Source: Drosophila miranda
Lineage: Eukaryota > Arthropoda > Insecta > Diptera > Drosophilidae
Assembly (NCBI RefSeq): GCF_003369915.1
Contig: NC_046675.1
Coordinates: forward strand, 9,176,001-9,240,000
Reading direction: 5' to 3'
Length of the DNA stretch: 64,000 nucleotides
The translations under genes were made by a program, and so were the position numbers. The first letter of the stretch is position 1. Each line of letters opens with the position of its first letter. Shown one piece after another: positions 49,501 to 59,000 of the stretch. Under the pieces are notes generated by a model. That model was not told the DNA's origin. It did no database searches and saw only the letters and a program-made list of their open reading frames with translations.

Positions 49501-51281
49501 TTAGTAATTCAAGTATTTGCTTGGGCCTAATTGATTGGCCTTTCAAGTGAATGGAAAACTGCCTCTTGATATATATATCGCTGCCAACGAGCCACTTCGC
49601 ATCGCGCTAGAGATGGCACAAAGCTTGAGAGAACATTCACTAAAATGCAAGTTAAAATTCCTGGAAATTCCATTATCGTCCAGTGCCCTGATTGGCCATG
49701 GTACGAGGTTTTTCTTAAATAATTGTAATTTAATTAAAAGCCTTTTGCAACTGAGGAAAAACCATTAGGCTTTCGTTGGTAATCAAAGTACGAGTACTGT
49801 GTACTGCCACCACGTCTTCATCTCTGTGTGTGGCCAAAGGGGTAAATACTCTTGAAAACTCTTGGAAAATTGCTAACCAAATAAATTTGCAGCAATTCAT
49901 GCGAAAAGTTGGTCCAATGAAATTCAATTTAATAAGCCTTCTCTCTCTCTCTCTTTGTCTCTCCTCTATAAACAATAAAACATCGCTGTAGGGGCGACAT
50001 TTCCAAGACTTGGACTCCGAATCGTAGTCGAAGATGGAGATGAAGATGGGACAAAGACAATGGCCATTGAATGGGCTCTGAACTTACCCTTGGTTCACGT
50101 GGGCAAACACTTCCTCGACGATTGTTGGCGAAACTAATAACGATAAAATTGTGCGATTGTTGGTTTTCCCCTTAATCTGTGGGGGATAACAATAAAGTAT
50201 ATATGTATTGGTATTTGTTGGTATGTATTTGTGTGTATCGCCCTATAGACACATGAAAAGTTTTGCCAATTAAGCGAAATACTTTCAAGACAATGGCCGG
50301 GCATGGATTGGAGTGGAGTGGAGTCGAGTCTAGTCCCCCCCCTCGAAGACTACTTGCCCCACTACACTCAATTAGATTAATTTGATGAGATAACACATCT
50401 GTGGCAGCTGGGCAACGATACCCTCTTGCCTCCCCCACTTTGAACACTTTCTACACTTTCTGCACGCACCTCTGTGAGTGTGTTCCGGACTTCCTTTATG
50501 CGCGCCTGCAGATCCTTCCACACAATCAGCGGCCACTCGGTCTGGGCCCTCTCAAGAAGCGGCTGCACCACCTCATCGAACAGCAGCGACATTGTCTCGA
50601 TTTTGCTGTGCACCGGAAAGTCCCCGTAGAGCACGCTGGATGGGAAATTAGCCGCTGTTAGCGGTGCACCCGTACTGCTGCGGCGTATAAAGTAGGCACA
50701 CTTGCCACGTGGCACACCGTCCAGCGTGGTGAAGCTCGAGGAGGCTGGCGGTAGGGGTATTAGGAGAGCGCCGGGTGTGACGGCCACCACCGCAGACACA
50801 GCTGCCGTTGCCGTGGCCATGGCATCGTCTTCCAGCGGCCCCAAGGCGGAGGAGGAGGATGTGGCGGCGCCGCGCGAACTCTGATGGAGAGTATACTGAT
50901 GGTACAAGTCACTAAGGCAGCTCCTGGGCACCAGATCACCGCCCGGACTGAGCGTCATGACCAGGACGCGTGTGGGCCCATGCAGCCAGTCCAGAACAGT
51001 GCGCTGCGGTTACAGATGGCAGGTTTGTGGGGCAGATGGATGGATGCACACAAAGAAAGTTTCAGAGTAAAATGTACGCTCACCCGCAGCTCATCGCTGG
51101 CCATCATTTTGGTCCATTTATCCGGTTTGAGGCGCATTGTGGTCGTTGTGTAGGCGGCCACACGCTCCAATCGGGCATCGCTATAGTCCCGCTGGCCATG
51201 CGGCAGCCCATCGCCGCCCATGGAGCCGATGGGCTGGCCACCTTCCTCATCGCTGCTGACCAGACCGGCCGCATCGGACAT
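24958..51281 (-). CDS. Axonemal dynein heavy chain A, outer-arm beta class (DNAH9/11/17 type), complete
   Basis: Motor subunit of an outer dynein arm, hydrolysing ATP to slide axonemal microtubules. Thirty exons on minus: 51084-51281, 50470-51003, 50088-50176, 48545-49180, 48209-48488, 47646-48124, 47092-47591, 46719-47032, 46544-46647, 45537-46093, 45236-45471, 43617-43793, 43187-43561, 42958-43131, 42574-42846, 39976-41433, 38005-38271, 36738-37783, 36149-36683, 35545-36083, 34715-35473, 34071-34659, 33690-33938, 32267-32743, 31843-32207, 28432-28570, 28198-28364, 25374-28145, 25124-25318, 24958-25057. Every phase closes, giving about 4860 residues against about 4470 usual; the excess is low-complexity inserts. 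Start MSDAAG was chosen because RLERVAAY and RLKPDKW follow as in the family; no better Met is upstream. AAA1 ([13 protein letters not shown]), AAA2 (GNAGTGKT) and AAA4 (GVGGSGKQ) are normal; AAA3 is degenerate. The C-terminus ([17 protein letters not shown]) is beta-class. Probably the CG3339 orthologue by neighbourhood (bigmax, Hmu). Confidence 0.93.
28571..31842 (-). other. Intron 25 of dynein A (3.3 kb)
   Basis: The largest intron of this gene, phase 2 (AG|T), at the same position and phase as an intron of dynein B that is only 70 bases long. It contains a GGCCCC hexamer array, a CAG run (29587-29611), CA-rich stretches (29762-29795, 29968-30000) and CATCAT repeats. The 234-codon minus frame at 31138-31842 begins in the exon and shows no domain beyond it. 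Confidence 0.8.
30215..30238. repeat. (GGCCCC)4 hexanucleotide array
   Basis: Four exact GGCCCC units on plus, which is GGGGCC on the transcribed minus-strand RNA of dynein A, in intron 25. Confidence 0.85.
31843..33938 (-). other. Dynein A, stalk coiled coils and microtubule-binding domain (exons 23-25)
   Basis: Exons 33690-33938, 32267-32743 and 31843-32207. CC1 runs through [16 protein letters not shown] and later [14 protein letters not shown]. The microtubule-binding core contains [27 protein letters not shown] and [22 protein letters not shown]2 follows ([20 protein letters not shown]). All are typical in length, so microtubule binding should be normal. The intron 32744-33689 (0.95 kb) within the stalk shows nothing coding. 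Confidence 0.88.
34071..34659 (-). other. Dynein A, AAA4 exon 22
   Basis: 196 codons, about residues 3177-3373. Walker [21 protein letters not shown] is the usual axonemal form. [11 protein letters not shown] and [15 protein letters not shown] follow, then [19 protein letters not shown] leading to the stalk. Confidence 0.88.
35545..36083 (-). other. Dynein A, AAA3 exon 20 with degenerate P-loop and insert
   Basis: About residues 2745-2924. Walker A reads GSSGCGKG (35971-35998), so the Ser/Thr that binds Mg-ATP is Gly. Walker B reads [13 protein letters not shown] (35611-35640), where the family and copy B have [12 protein letters not shown]. Between the two lies an insert of about 60 residues with Gln/His and Gly/Ser runs ([18 protein letters not shown]; about 35760-35920). 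The rest ([27 protein letters not shown]) is conserved. AAA3 nucleotide state gates dynein mechanics, so this copy is probably fixed in one state; that is inference. Confidence 0.85.
36738..37783 (-). other. Dynein A, AAA1 large part and AAA2 (exon 18)
   Basis: About residues 2218-2566. It includes [39 protein letters not shown], the AAA2 Walker [12 protein letters not shown] near residue 2425, and Walker B-like [20 protein letters not shown]2 in dyneins normally binds ATP structurally. Confidence 0.88.
38005..38271 (-). other. Dynein A, AAA1 catalytic exon 17
   Basis: 89 codons, about residues 2129-2217. Walker A is [18 protein letters not shown] and Walker B region is [12 protein letters not shown], both intact, so the main ATPase site should work. 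[14 protein letters not shown] is the usual intervening block. The acceptor (GGGACGATAG|TCC) is poor in pyrimidines near the junction, but conservation of SL-L before the P-loop fixes it. Confidence 0.88.
38272..39975 (-). other. Intron 16 of dynein A, with an internal duplication
   Basis: 1.7 kb, phase 0, placed exactly between TLTQ and the start of AAA1. It contains two copies of a 20-base word (38639 and 39224) with related flanks, and a TGGCCACACT word at 39266-39275 close to the fly core-promoter motif 1. The short open frames show no domain. Confidence 0.7.
38639..39243. repeat. Two direct copies of CTCTGTGGCAACGCCAAGAA
   Basis: Exact 20-mers at 38639-38658 and 39224-39243, 585 bases apart, within intron 16 of dynein A. 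Each is preceded by a CTCTTTTGGTC/CTCTTTGGTC stretch, so the duplicated unit is longer, about 50 bases. Neither copy lies in a credible coding frame. Confidence 0.8.
39976..41433 (-). other. Dynein A, linker (DHC_N2) exon 16
   Basis: 486 codons, about residues 1643-2128. This is the mechanical linker that swings across the AAA ring. Conserved points are [49 protein letters not shown] and [20 protein letters not shown], ending exactly before AAA1. A Gly/Ser/Ala-rich insert ([15 protein letters not shown]) replaces the usual short loop between RWDDD and [12 protein letters not shown]. Confidence 0.85.
41434..42573 (-). other. Intron 15 of dynein A, with CA and CTG repeats
   Basis: 1.1 kb, phase 0, between LMQLTK| and |[10 protein letters not shown] (CA)n run lies at 42492-42512 and CTG/CTCCAG-rich stretches at 42240-42390. 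No gene seen. Confidence 0.75.
42492..42512. repeat. (CA)n microsatellite
   Basis: About ten CA units inside intron 15 of dynein A. Confidence 0.85.
43794..45235 (-). other. Intron 11 of dynein A
   Basis: 1.44 kb, phase 0, between FKKE| and |IEQYSEV. No coding frame with recognisable content on either strand. Confidence 0.75.
46094..46543 (-). other. Intron 9 of dynein A
   Basis: 450 bases between ATCAG|GTTTTA and a TTCAG| acceptor, phase 2. It contains CAG/CTG-rich stretches (46240-46305) and nothing recognisable as coding. Confidence 0.7.
49181..50087 (-). other. Intron 3 of dynein A
   Basis: 0.9 kb, phase 2, AT-rich in its middle, with a GA/CT run near 49940-49960. Nothing coding recognised. 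Confidence 0.75.
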
Positions 51282-53028
51282 TGGTCGGTTGGTCTGTTGG
51301 TCGTAGTGGAAATTCCGACTGCGGATGCAGAAAATCAAACAGCTCGCCGCGGCGTATGGCGTCTAAATGACTGGGGTGCCCATGAGCCGCTCCGTGTGAC
51401 CTCTAATGCCGGGTGGAATGGAATCCGGTAGCGAGTGGGCCGGGCCAGGTGGCGGCCATTGGGCGGCCGCCGCAACCAGCCGCTGCCAGCCATGCCATCC
51501 ACGCCCCACATATCGATCAAACTTCAAATTCGAATTAACAGAAACACTTTAAAGTGTGTGCCGCCGCGTTTTCAAATGCAAATGCAAATGCAAAATGCCG
51601 CTTTCAGAAGGGAAAAGTTTCTGTTCGCTCCCGTGCGAGCCCCGCTCGACTTTAATTGCACACGAAGTGAGCGAAATGTAATTTCCGTTTTGCTGCTGCA
51701 AGTTTTCTGCAAGTTCATAAGTCAACATCAGCATTCGACCGGATGGGAGGGTAGGCGGTAGTGCTACTGAGAGATTCCTGTAAATAATGAGGATGGCCAA
51801 TGGCCCCGTACGTACATCATGGCGTATGCTTAATGTTCGGCTTTGATCGAATGGCGGCCTCATAACTGACAGTTTAAGTGCCCTATTCTGCTGTGCATTA
51901 ACTTAAATTTATGGCTTCACACTCTCCTCGCAATCGTAATCTCGATCTCAGCTCGGATCCCAATCCAAATCCAAATCCCAGTCGCCTGCCGCATCGCCTG
52001 GCTTCTCTCACTCGAAAGTCAAGCGCTTTGAGTGACTGACTGACATGTGTCAAGTAAGAGCAGCAAACAGCAACTCGTTGCAGTTGCAATTCCAGTTGCA
52101 GTTGCAGCTGCAAAAAGCACCCGCAGCAACAAAGCCAAAACCAGTACCAGTGGCAGTACCAGTGGCAGTGGCAGTAGCAGGCTATGAGTGCAGCACAGTT
52201 AAAATGCTACGCAATTACTGCAAGTACTGCACATGGAAAGAGGCAGGAACACTTGCCCCAGATGCCACTCGAACCGACCCTAAGGATGCCCTGTCGTGGT
52301 CCTTGAAGATTTGCTCTTTCCATTGAAGAATTTGAAATAATTTGGAAGGCATACCCTCAGAAGTAGCTTATCCTGCATGGGGAAACTAAACTAAAGTGTT
52401 TTCCCCAACCGACGAGTGGTTAGATTTTGGACACCTTCATACAAAAACCATTGGGTAATGCTGCTAATATAGTCACCCTGCCATATATACGACCCTATGT
52501 ATACCCCATTTTTGTGTGGTGGCCTGCTTGCTGATGCTGCTGCTGTTCATGATGATGATGATGATGATGAGTAGGATGGGGACGGACCGTTCGTTGTGTA
52601 ACTTTGATGTGAACTCCACTTTTAAATATCAGCGTCACATCAAAAACAAGGGCTTGGCAACCCGCTGCTTTGGATTGGGAACTCTCTGGGGCCCTCGGGG
52701 CAAATGCATTGCCCTCATTTTCCAGAGGCAACCGCAACTGTTGCGGGCTTCCTTCTGTGGCGGTTGAAATCTGTGCTGGGATGGAATGGGTCTTTTGGAA
52801 TGAGGAAGGGCTCTGTTGTTAATGAATTTGCACAAGCTGTTTGCCCTCAGCTTAAAACTTACTCTTCCCCCTTACCCCTGATGCTGGACCGTGAGGCTGA
52901 CAAAAGCTGCTGTCACACGCACATTTCATCCATCAATTTAATATATATTTAACAATAACGCAGATTATTTTACATAGTTTACTTTGCTGGGGGAATAGGC
53001 TGCTGGGATTGCTGGTTGGTGGAGACTC
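51282..53028. promoter_or_regulatory. Spacer between the tandem dyneins
   Basis: 1.75 kb from the start codon of dynein A to the stop codon of dynein B. It should hold the 3' UTR of B and the promoter of A. It has GGCAGT/ACCAGT repeats at 52145-52180, a GAT run at 52549-52570 and no gene. No binding site for a ciliary RFX or Fer3 factor could be assigned by eye. Confidence 0.55.
52549..52570. repeat. (GAT)n microsatellite
   Basis: Seven or so GAT units within the spacer between the two dynein genes. Confidence 0.8.
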
Positions 53029-56000
53029 TTACGTCTGCAGCAGGAGACAAACGCCGGCCAGGGTCCATTTGCTGGCTTTCTCCTTGCTCTTCAGATTAAA
53101 TGTCCAAACGAAAGTGGGTCCTCGGAGTCTGCAAAGAGTAAGAATATAAGGATGTAGGGATGTGCATAAATAGTGTGACAGTCCAAGTCAAACATTGAAA
53201 AGAAAACGAAGGAAGCCAAATGGAATCGATGGGGACAGAATGGCAGCGGCCAGGCCAGGCCAGGCCAGAAGAAAGCCGCAAGAAAAATAAACCTCAAATT
53301 GATTTTAAAAGGAATTGCTCGATGGCCTCGGCGCTCGGCACCCGGACCCAGCCCTGGACCCGGCATACTTCAAATTAAGTAAATCGCACAAAAGCCGGGC
53401 AGCAAGCGGACGTCAGACAGCGGACAGCGGACATCGGACATCGGGACGGCGCTGAGCCATGAAAAATGAAACTGTAAAATGCTTTTACTATGCTTTTCCC
53501 CTGCAAGTGGCAGTCGTGCTGCTGCCGCTGCCGCTGCCGCTGGGACTTTTTGAATTTATGCCAAGCGTCGATCTTGGCTGCATCGCTGGGCGCACAACTT
53601 GTAGTACTTTATGGATAAACCCTTTAGCCCCGACTGCCAGGACTCCCGACTCCCGACTGCCTGCCTGGATATACTCGTGCTCGATAGCTGCTGATGAGTT
53701 TCATTATGGGCGAACAAATCATCACATGGCTGCCAGCGGAGACCACGGCGAGGCTGGGCAGCAGACTGCATGGCGTCGTTCTCGTTTAAAAGCAATCTCT
53801 TGCATTTGTTAAGGACCCGCGATTCAATGAATGAGTGTCTGTGTGTGTGGATGAGAAAAGTCAACACTATTTCATTACGAACGAAGGCCATTTCCATTTG
53901 GACAAAATTTATGAGACCATTGGGCTGCAGTATCTATTTAAAACATGAAAGGAATGATGGCAAAACGGCTTTTGATACCCTTAAAGGTCAATCGATCTTA
54001 TCTGATAGAGTGCTTACATATTAGCAGTTTACATCAATTTTATGGATAGTATTTTATGGATATTTTTGGAACGTACTTGTGAGCAGATTAAACCTAGATG
54101 GGATGGACTAGTCTTCCTTTAAAGGGTATAACAAGAGACACTTCCCCCAGCCAAATCACTCAATGAAAGGCCCAATGCCCGTGCCCAGACTGAAGAACAA
54201 ATCGATCAGCGTGCAAATAGAAAGGGAGACAACCACCCCGCCGCCCGCCGCCCGCCGTTTCCATCTGTACAATCTAGACAAAAAGCTAAATAGAAAATAG
54301 AGCGTTTGACAGTGTAAACAATGTTAGTAGCCAGTCGTCCCAGCCGTAAGTCCCCGCCGATTTCCCCCACTGCCAGGAGTTGAAACAAAAAGAAAAAAAA
54401 AAAAAAAAAAAAAATGATGATGATGGCTAGAAAGGAAAAAACCAAACGAAGGCAATGCCAGATCCAGTGCCAACAACTGGTCTGGACTGGACGGGACTGT
54501 TAGTGGCATTGTGTGCAGTCCAACGATAACATTCAATAAACAATTCACAATTGATTGACACACGGACAGGCGGCCCTGCTGACGATTGACGATTGACCGG
54601 AGAAGCAGAGAGCCCACCACCCCTCCCTAACCAGAGAGCGGAGCGGAGCGAGGACGACGAACGCAGACACTGCGAAAATGGCCATGAATGAGCAACCATG
54701 ACGACAAGTCAGCGGAAGGATGTTAGTTCGAGTGGATGAGGAAATTGAAAGCGAATGCTGACAACAACGAAGCTCTACTCTCGAACAAAAAAGAATACCC
54801 CCAGATTCCCCTGGGATCCCCCGACCCCCCGAAAAAAACCCAGCGACAAATATAACGAGAGTCCGGCAGCAGAAACACACAAAAACAATGGAGGCAAATT
54901 TCTATGCGGACATCCGGCGGCGATTAGAGATGGACACTGGGCAGTGAATAGTGTGGACTGAAGAGAGGAGTGGGAGTGGGAGTGGGCCGGGCCCATCGTT
55001 TGTGGTTAGAGGTAGGGGGACATACCGAATTTTATAGACTGGACATTCGTATATATTCTTCGTTTCCTGCTTGTCCTGGGTGACGGCCTTGATGTAGATG
55101 ACGGGCATGGCCGGGAACAGTTCCTTGTTGAAGGCATCGGTGATGGTGCCCATTTTCATGTCCCATCGAGCACCCTCCATAAACAGGCCATTCACATAGG
55201 CACCTTCGCGTGGAGCAGAGCTGTGGAGAGGCACTTAAACCCTTGCTCGATCAGTGGATCAGGTAGATTCGCTTACGTGAACTCCTCCTTAAACTTCTTC
55301 GTAACATCACAATTGAGGCACATGCGATCGAGAGGCCACTCGTTCTTGCGCGCCGTCTGCTGCATAATGGCCGTCAGCAGTGACTGGGGATTGAAGAAGC
55401 CCGCCAGCCAAATGGACGAGGGCAGCCGGAAGTCGGCCACCCAACCCTCCAGCTCGCGTAGACGCAACATGAGATCGCTGAACCAGGACTGAAGACCCAG
55501 CAAGCTGGGATAGGCCAGCTTGGTCCACTGCTCGGGCACCTGATCCATGTATAGGCACAGCATGAGGTCCTCCATAAGCGACGAGATCGTCAGCTCGCCC
55601 TTGAGGCCCAGATCGATCTCGTTGAGAGATCGCCGGAGTTCGGCCATCAGCATGTTCATGCGTTCGCACTCCTGGAAGGCGACAATTATGTATGGATTGC
55701 GGTCCTCCACGCGACCCATGAGCTCCAGGATATTGAACGGTGTGGGTATCTTGTCTAGCAGATCCTCAATGATGCCCTTGGTGATGTCCTCCTGGGAGAC
55801 GGACTCGCCGCCACCGCTTCCGCCGCTGGACATGCGCGGCTGCAGCTCGAACACAATGCGGAAGAGACGTTCCGAGACGGTGGTGAGGAATCCAATCTCG
55901 GCATTCGAGTGCAGGCCATACAAAGAGGGACTCTCCGATGGCAGATTGTCATCGATGTACTGATGATAGCCGGCATATTTGAGGATGCCCGGTGCCGGGA

Positions 56001-59000
56001 AGCCCGGGCAGTACTCCAGCTCGCCGTCGATCAGCTCCGGCTGCATGAACTCCTCCAGATAGGTGCGGCACAGGCGTCTGTCCCAGTCGTCTGTGATGTG
56101 GCCACCGTACATGATCTCGCCGAACAGGTAGCGCAGATCCTCCCACGGCACACGGGTGTTGGCCTCCAAATAATTGTACAGCACATACACGGAGATGGTG
56201 AGGTCTCCCACGTTGAAGGGATAGCTACGGTTCCAGCCCTGCGGCCCGAACTTGCGGCGCTCGGCGACGACCGCATGGAAGTAGCACAGCGAGAAGAGAA
56301 CGGCCTTGAACTCCGTTTCCTTGGAGCACATCTCCAGGGTTTCATCGCTGAAGTTGTCCAGGGCCTTGTGGATATTGGCCATCATTCCCGTGGGCGGTTC
56401 ATTGGTTATCTTTATGGCCGACTCTAGGATGCCCTGTGGTAGAATGTGCATCAGTGGATCGCCAGCGGGCTCGGCGCTTAGGAAGAGTCGGTAGTTCTCG
56501 TGGGCATTGTTCAGCGAGGACTCCATTTTCTTCTCAAGGCTGGGCAGCCAGCGGGCCACCAAATGAATGTTCTGCAAGATGACCCAGTGGCCGTTCTGTG
56601 AGGCCGTCTCAATGGCATTCTCGGCCACGATCTCCTGACCCTGGCCGAGCGAAACGCTGTGGAAATTCTCGTGATCGAAGCTGAAACCAAGAGTTTTTCC
56701 AAGTTTCTCCACATCCTTCAGTGGATCCACGCCTGGTGAGAGTACAAAGAACATGTGCGTCTCGGGGCTGGACTCCTCAAAGGTCTTGGCAAACTCCACG
56801 GATCGTGCATCTATGTATTTGGAGCCGAGCTTCTCGTCGATAAACGTTTGCATCGCATAGGACATGCGATCAGGACGAATGCAGCGCATAATACACAATC
56901 TCTGAATGGCCGATTTTCCCTTCCATTCGCCGGGGAACTTTTCGTTCTCAGGACTCTCCGAGTCGACAAACTTCTTCCAGCGCTTGTGGGAGCCCTCAAT
57001 ATCCTTCTCCAGACCCTTGAACGCTGGCAGATTGTTCAACGCCCGTATGCCGCCCCAGCCGAGATTCGTCATCCAGGGAAAGTTGGATGTTTGATTGGGC
57101 ATGTAGGGGAATCGCAGCAGAAAGTCCAGCTCAATGGGCTCCACCTCGCCGGCCGTCACTAGGATCTGGATGCACATTTGGGTGAGGAATATGAGCTTGT
57201 CCTGCTCGAACAGGCCTCGGGATGTGTACACGTAGGTGCAGTAGGTTATCGAGTCGATAAGGTTCTCCACTCGATCCTTGAGCTTTTCGGCGGGCGTGGC
57301 CTTCAGCATGGCATTGTTGAAGACCACGGTGAAGGCCTTCAGGGAGAACTGGTAGATGGGATTGATCTTGAACAGGTCATTCAGAATGAAGTAGATAATG
57401 GAGGCACGCTCCGCAGCCGGGCGATATGCCTCACGAGCCGAGTCGATCTGGACACCAGTGATCTTTGCTTCGGCCACCTTGATCTCGATTTCGTCGGCCG
57501 TCTTTTTGGTCTTCTCCAGATTCATCACCAAAGTCACATCCTCCAGCACATTGTCGCCAGCGGATGAAAGGCGAGCCAGGAGATCATCTTCGAGGAATTT
57601 CAGTGTGATCTTGAAGTGATTCTGTTGCTGGGTCAGTCGTGTACGCATGGACTCCAGATCGGGGCGTTCCACCTTCACGACTTCCGCCAGCAGCTGATCC
57701 TCGAGACCGTCGCGGGTCACCGTGAAGTTGATCAGTGTCGTCTGAGCCTGCATTTCGGGCTTGTAATGGGGATTGGCCAGCTTTGTGTGCAGAATCAGTC
57801 GGAACTTTGGATTGAAGTCGATCTCACGATCACCGATCTTCAGAATGGTGCCCTTTTTAATCAGCTGTCGTCCCAGCAGCGGATTGAGCACGGGATCCAC
57901 ATTCTCGCCAATGTTCTCTATCAGAAGAACACTGCCATTGCTAACAGCCTTCTCCACCTGATCGAGATATCCCCGCTGTGTGAGTCGCAGGACGACTAGA
58001 CCAGCACCGTACTTGGACTTCACCCATTTGATGCCCTGACTGTGGATCAGAGTTTTATTAGATGAAATATGTTACTTAGGGGTAGTCTACTACTTACAGC
58101 TGCGGATCGATCATGAGCGGATAGCGCTCCGATTGCACAAGGATTGCGGCATTTTCCGCCGACATGCGATCGCTTGGCAGTCCCTGATTGTTCCATTCGG
58201 CGATTTGGGCATCATCGCAGATCATGTCAAAGGGATCGACGCCGTCCGTCGATGGAATGGGTGGCTCACTGTTCTTGAAGGCTGGCGCCCACATCTTCTC
58301 CTGGAGCTCGGTGCGATAGGCGCGGGTGAAGCAACCCACATACGAAATGAAGCACGAAATTATCAGAATATCTCCAGGAAGTTGTCGGATGCCAGATGTC
58401 AAGCTATTCGCGGCAGAAAGTTCATTAAATGAAATCGATTAAATGTAATTTTTGTTGCTGCAATTTGTGTTACCTCTTGACGGACTCTGTCCAGCGGACC
58501 TTCTCATTGGCCAGGCCTCCAATCAAGCGATTGGCAATATCGATGGTAAAGGCCGTTTTGTCGGCCTCATCCTGGCACTTTTGCTTCTCGCCCAGGGCTT
58601 CGTCGTACTCCATTTGCAGGACATTCAGCTGCTCCTCCAATTCGGTGAGGCGTTTGTTCAGGGCCGTTAGCTTGTCGCGGGCATCCTGCAGCTCCTTCTC
58701 CGACTCCAACAAGGCCCGCTCCTTGGGCTCCACTATCAAGTACACGTCGTAGAAGCGATTGATGTTGATGACCCACGAACAGAGACCGGCGGCAGCCGAG
58801 GACTTGGATATGATCTTTTCTGGATTGAAATCTGGATCGTTAATGTATGGCTGCAGGGCTTTGATGACGTCCGGATGAATGTGCTTCTTGTCGTAGTTGA
58901 TGAGATTGTCGAGGAACTTGTCCACATTGCCCATGATGACACGGCACGATTTCCAGCTGCGATCCTTGGGTATCTTGCCCTTGCTGGCGAACAGCACCAA

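Larger units (their letters stand above)
42574..51281 (-). other. Dynein A, N-terminal stem (exons 1-15)
   Basis: About residues 1-1642. The tail assembles with the other outer-arm chains and with intermediate chains. Conserved points are [12 protein letters not shown] in exon 2, the DHC_N1 helices through exons 4-9, and [15 protein letters not shown] and [17 protein letters not shown] near the end. Low-complexity inserts lie in exon 2 (Ala/Ser/Val-rich, about 50700-50900), exon 5 (SPPPDD region) and exon 10 (Thr/Ala-rich, then a run of Asp/Glu/Asn, about 45610-46080). The flanking conserved sequence continues on both sides in frame, so these are insertions and not mispredicted introns, although short unrecognised introns in exons 2 and 10 remain possible. 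Confidence 0.8.
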
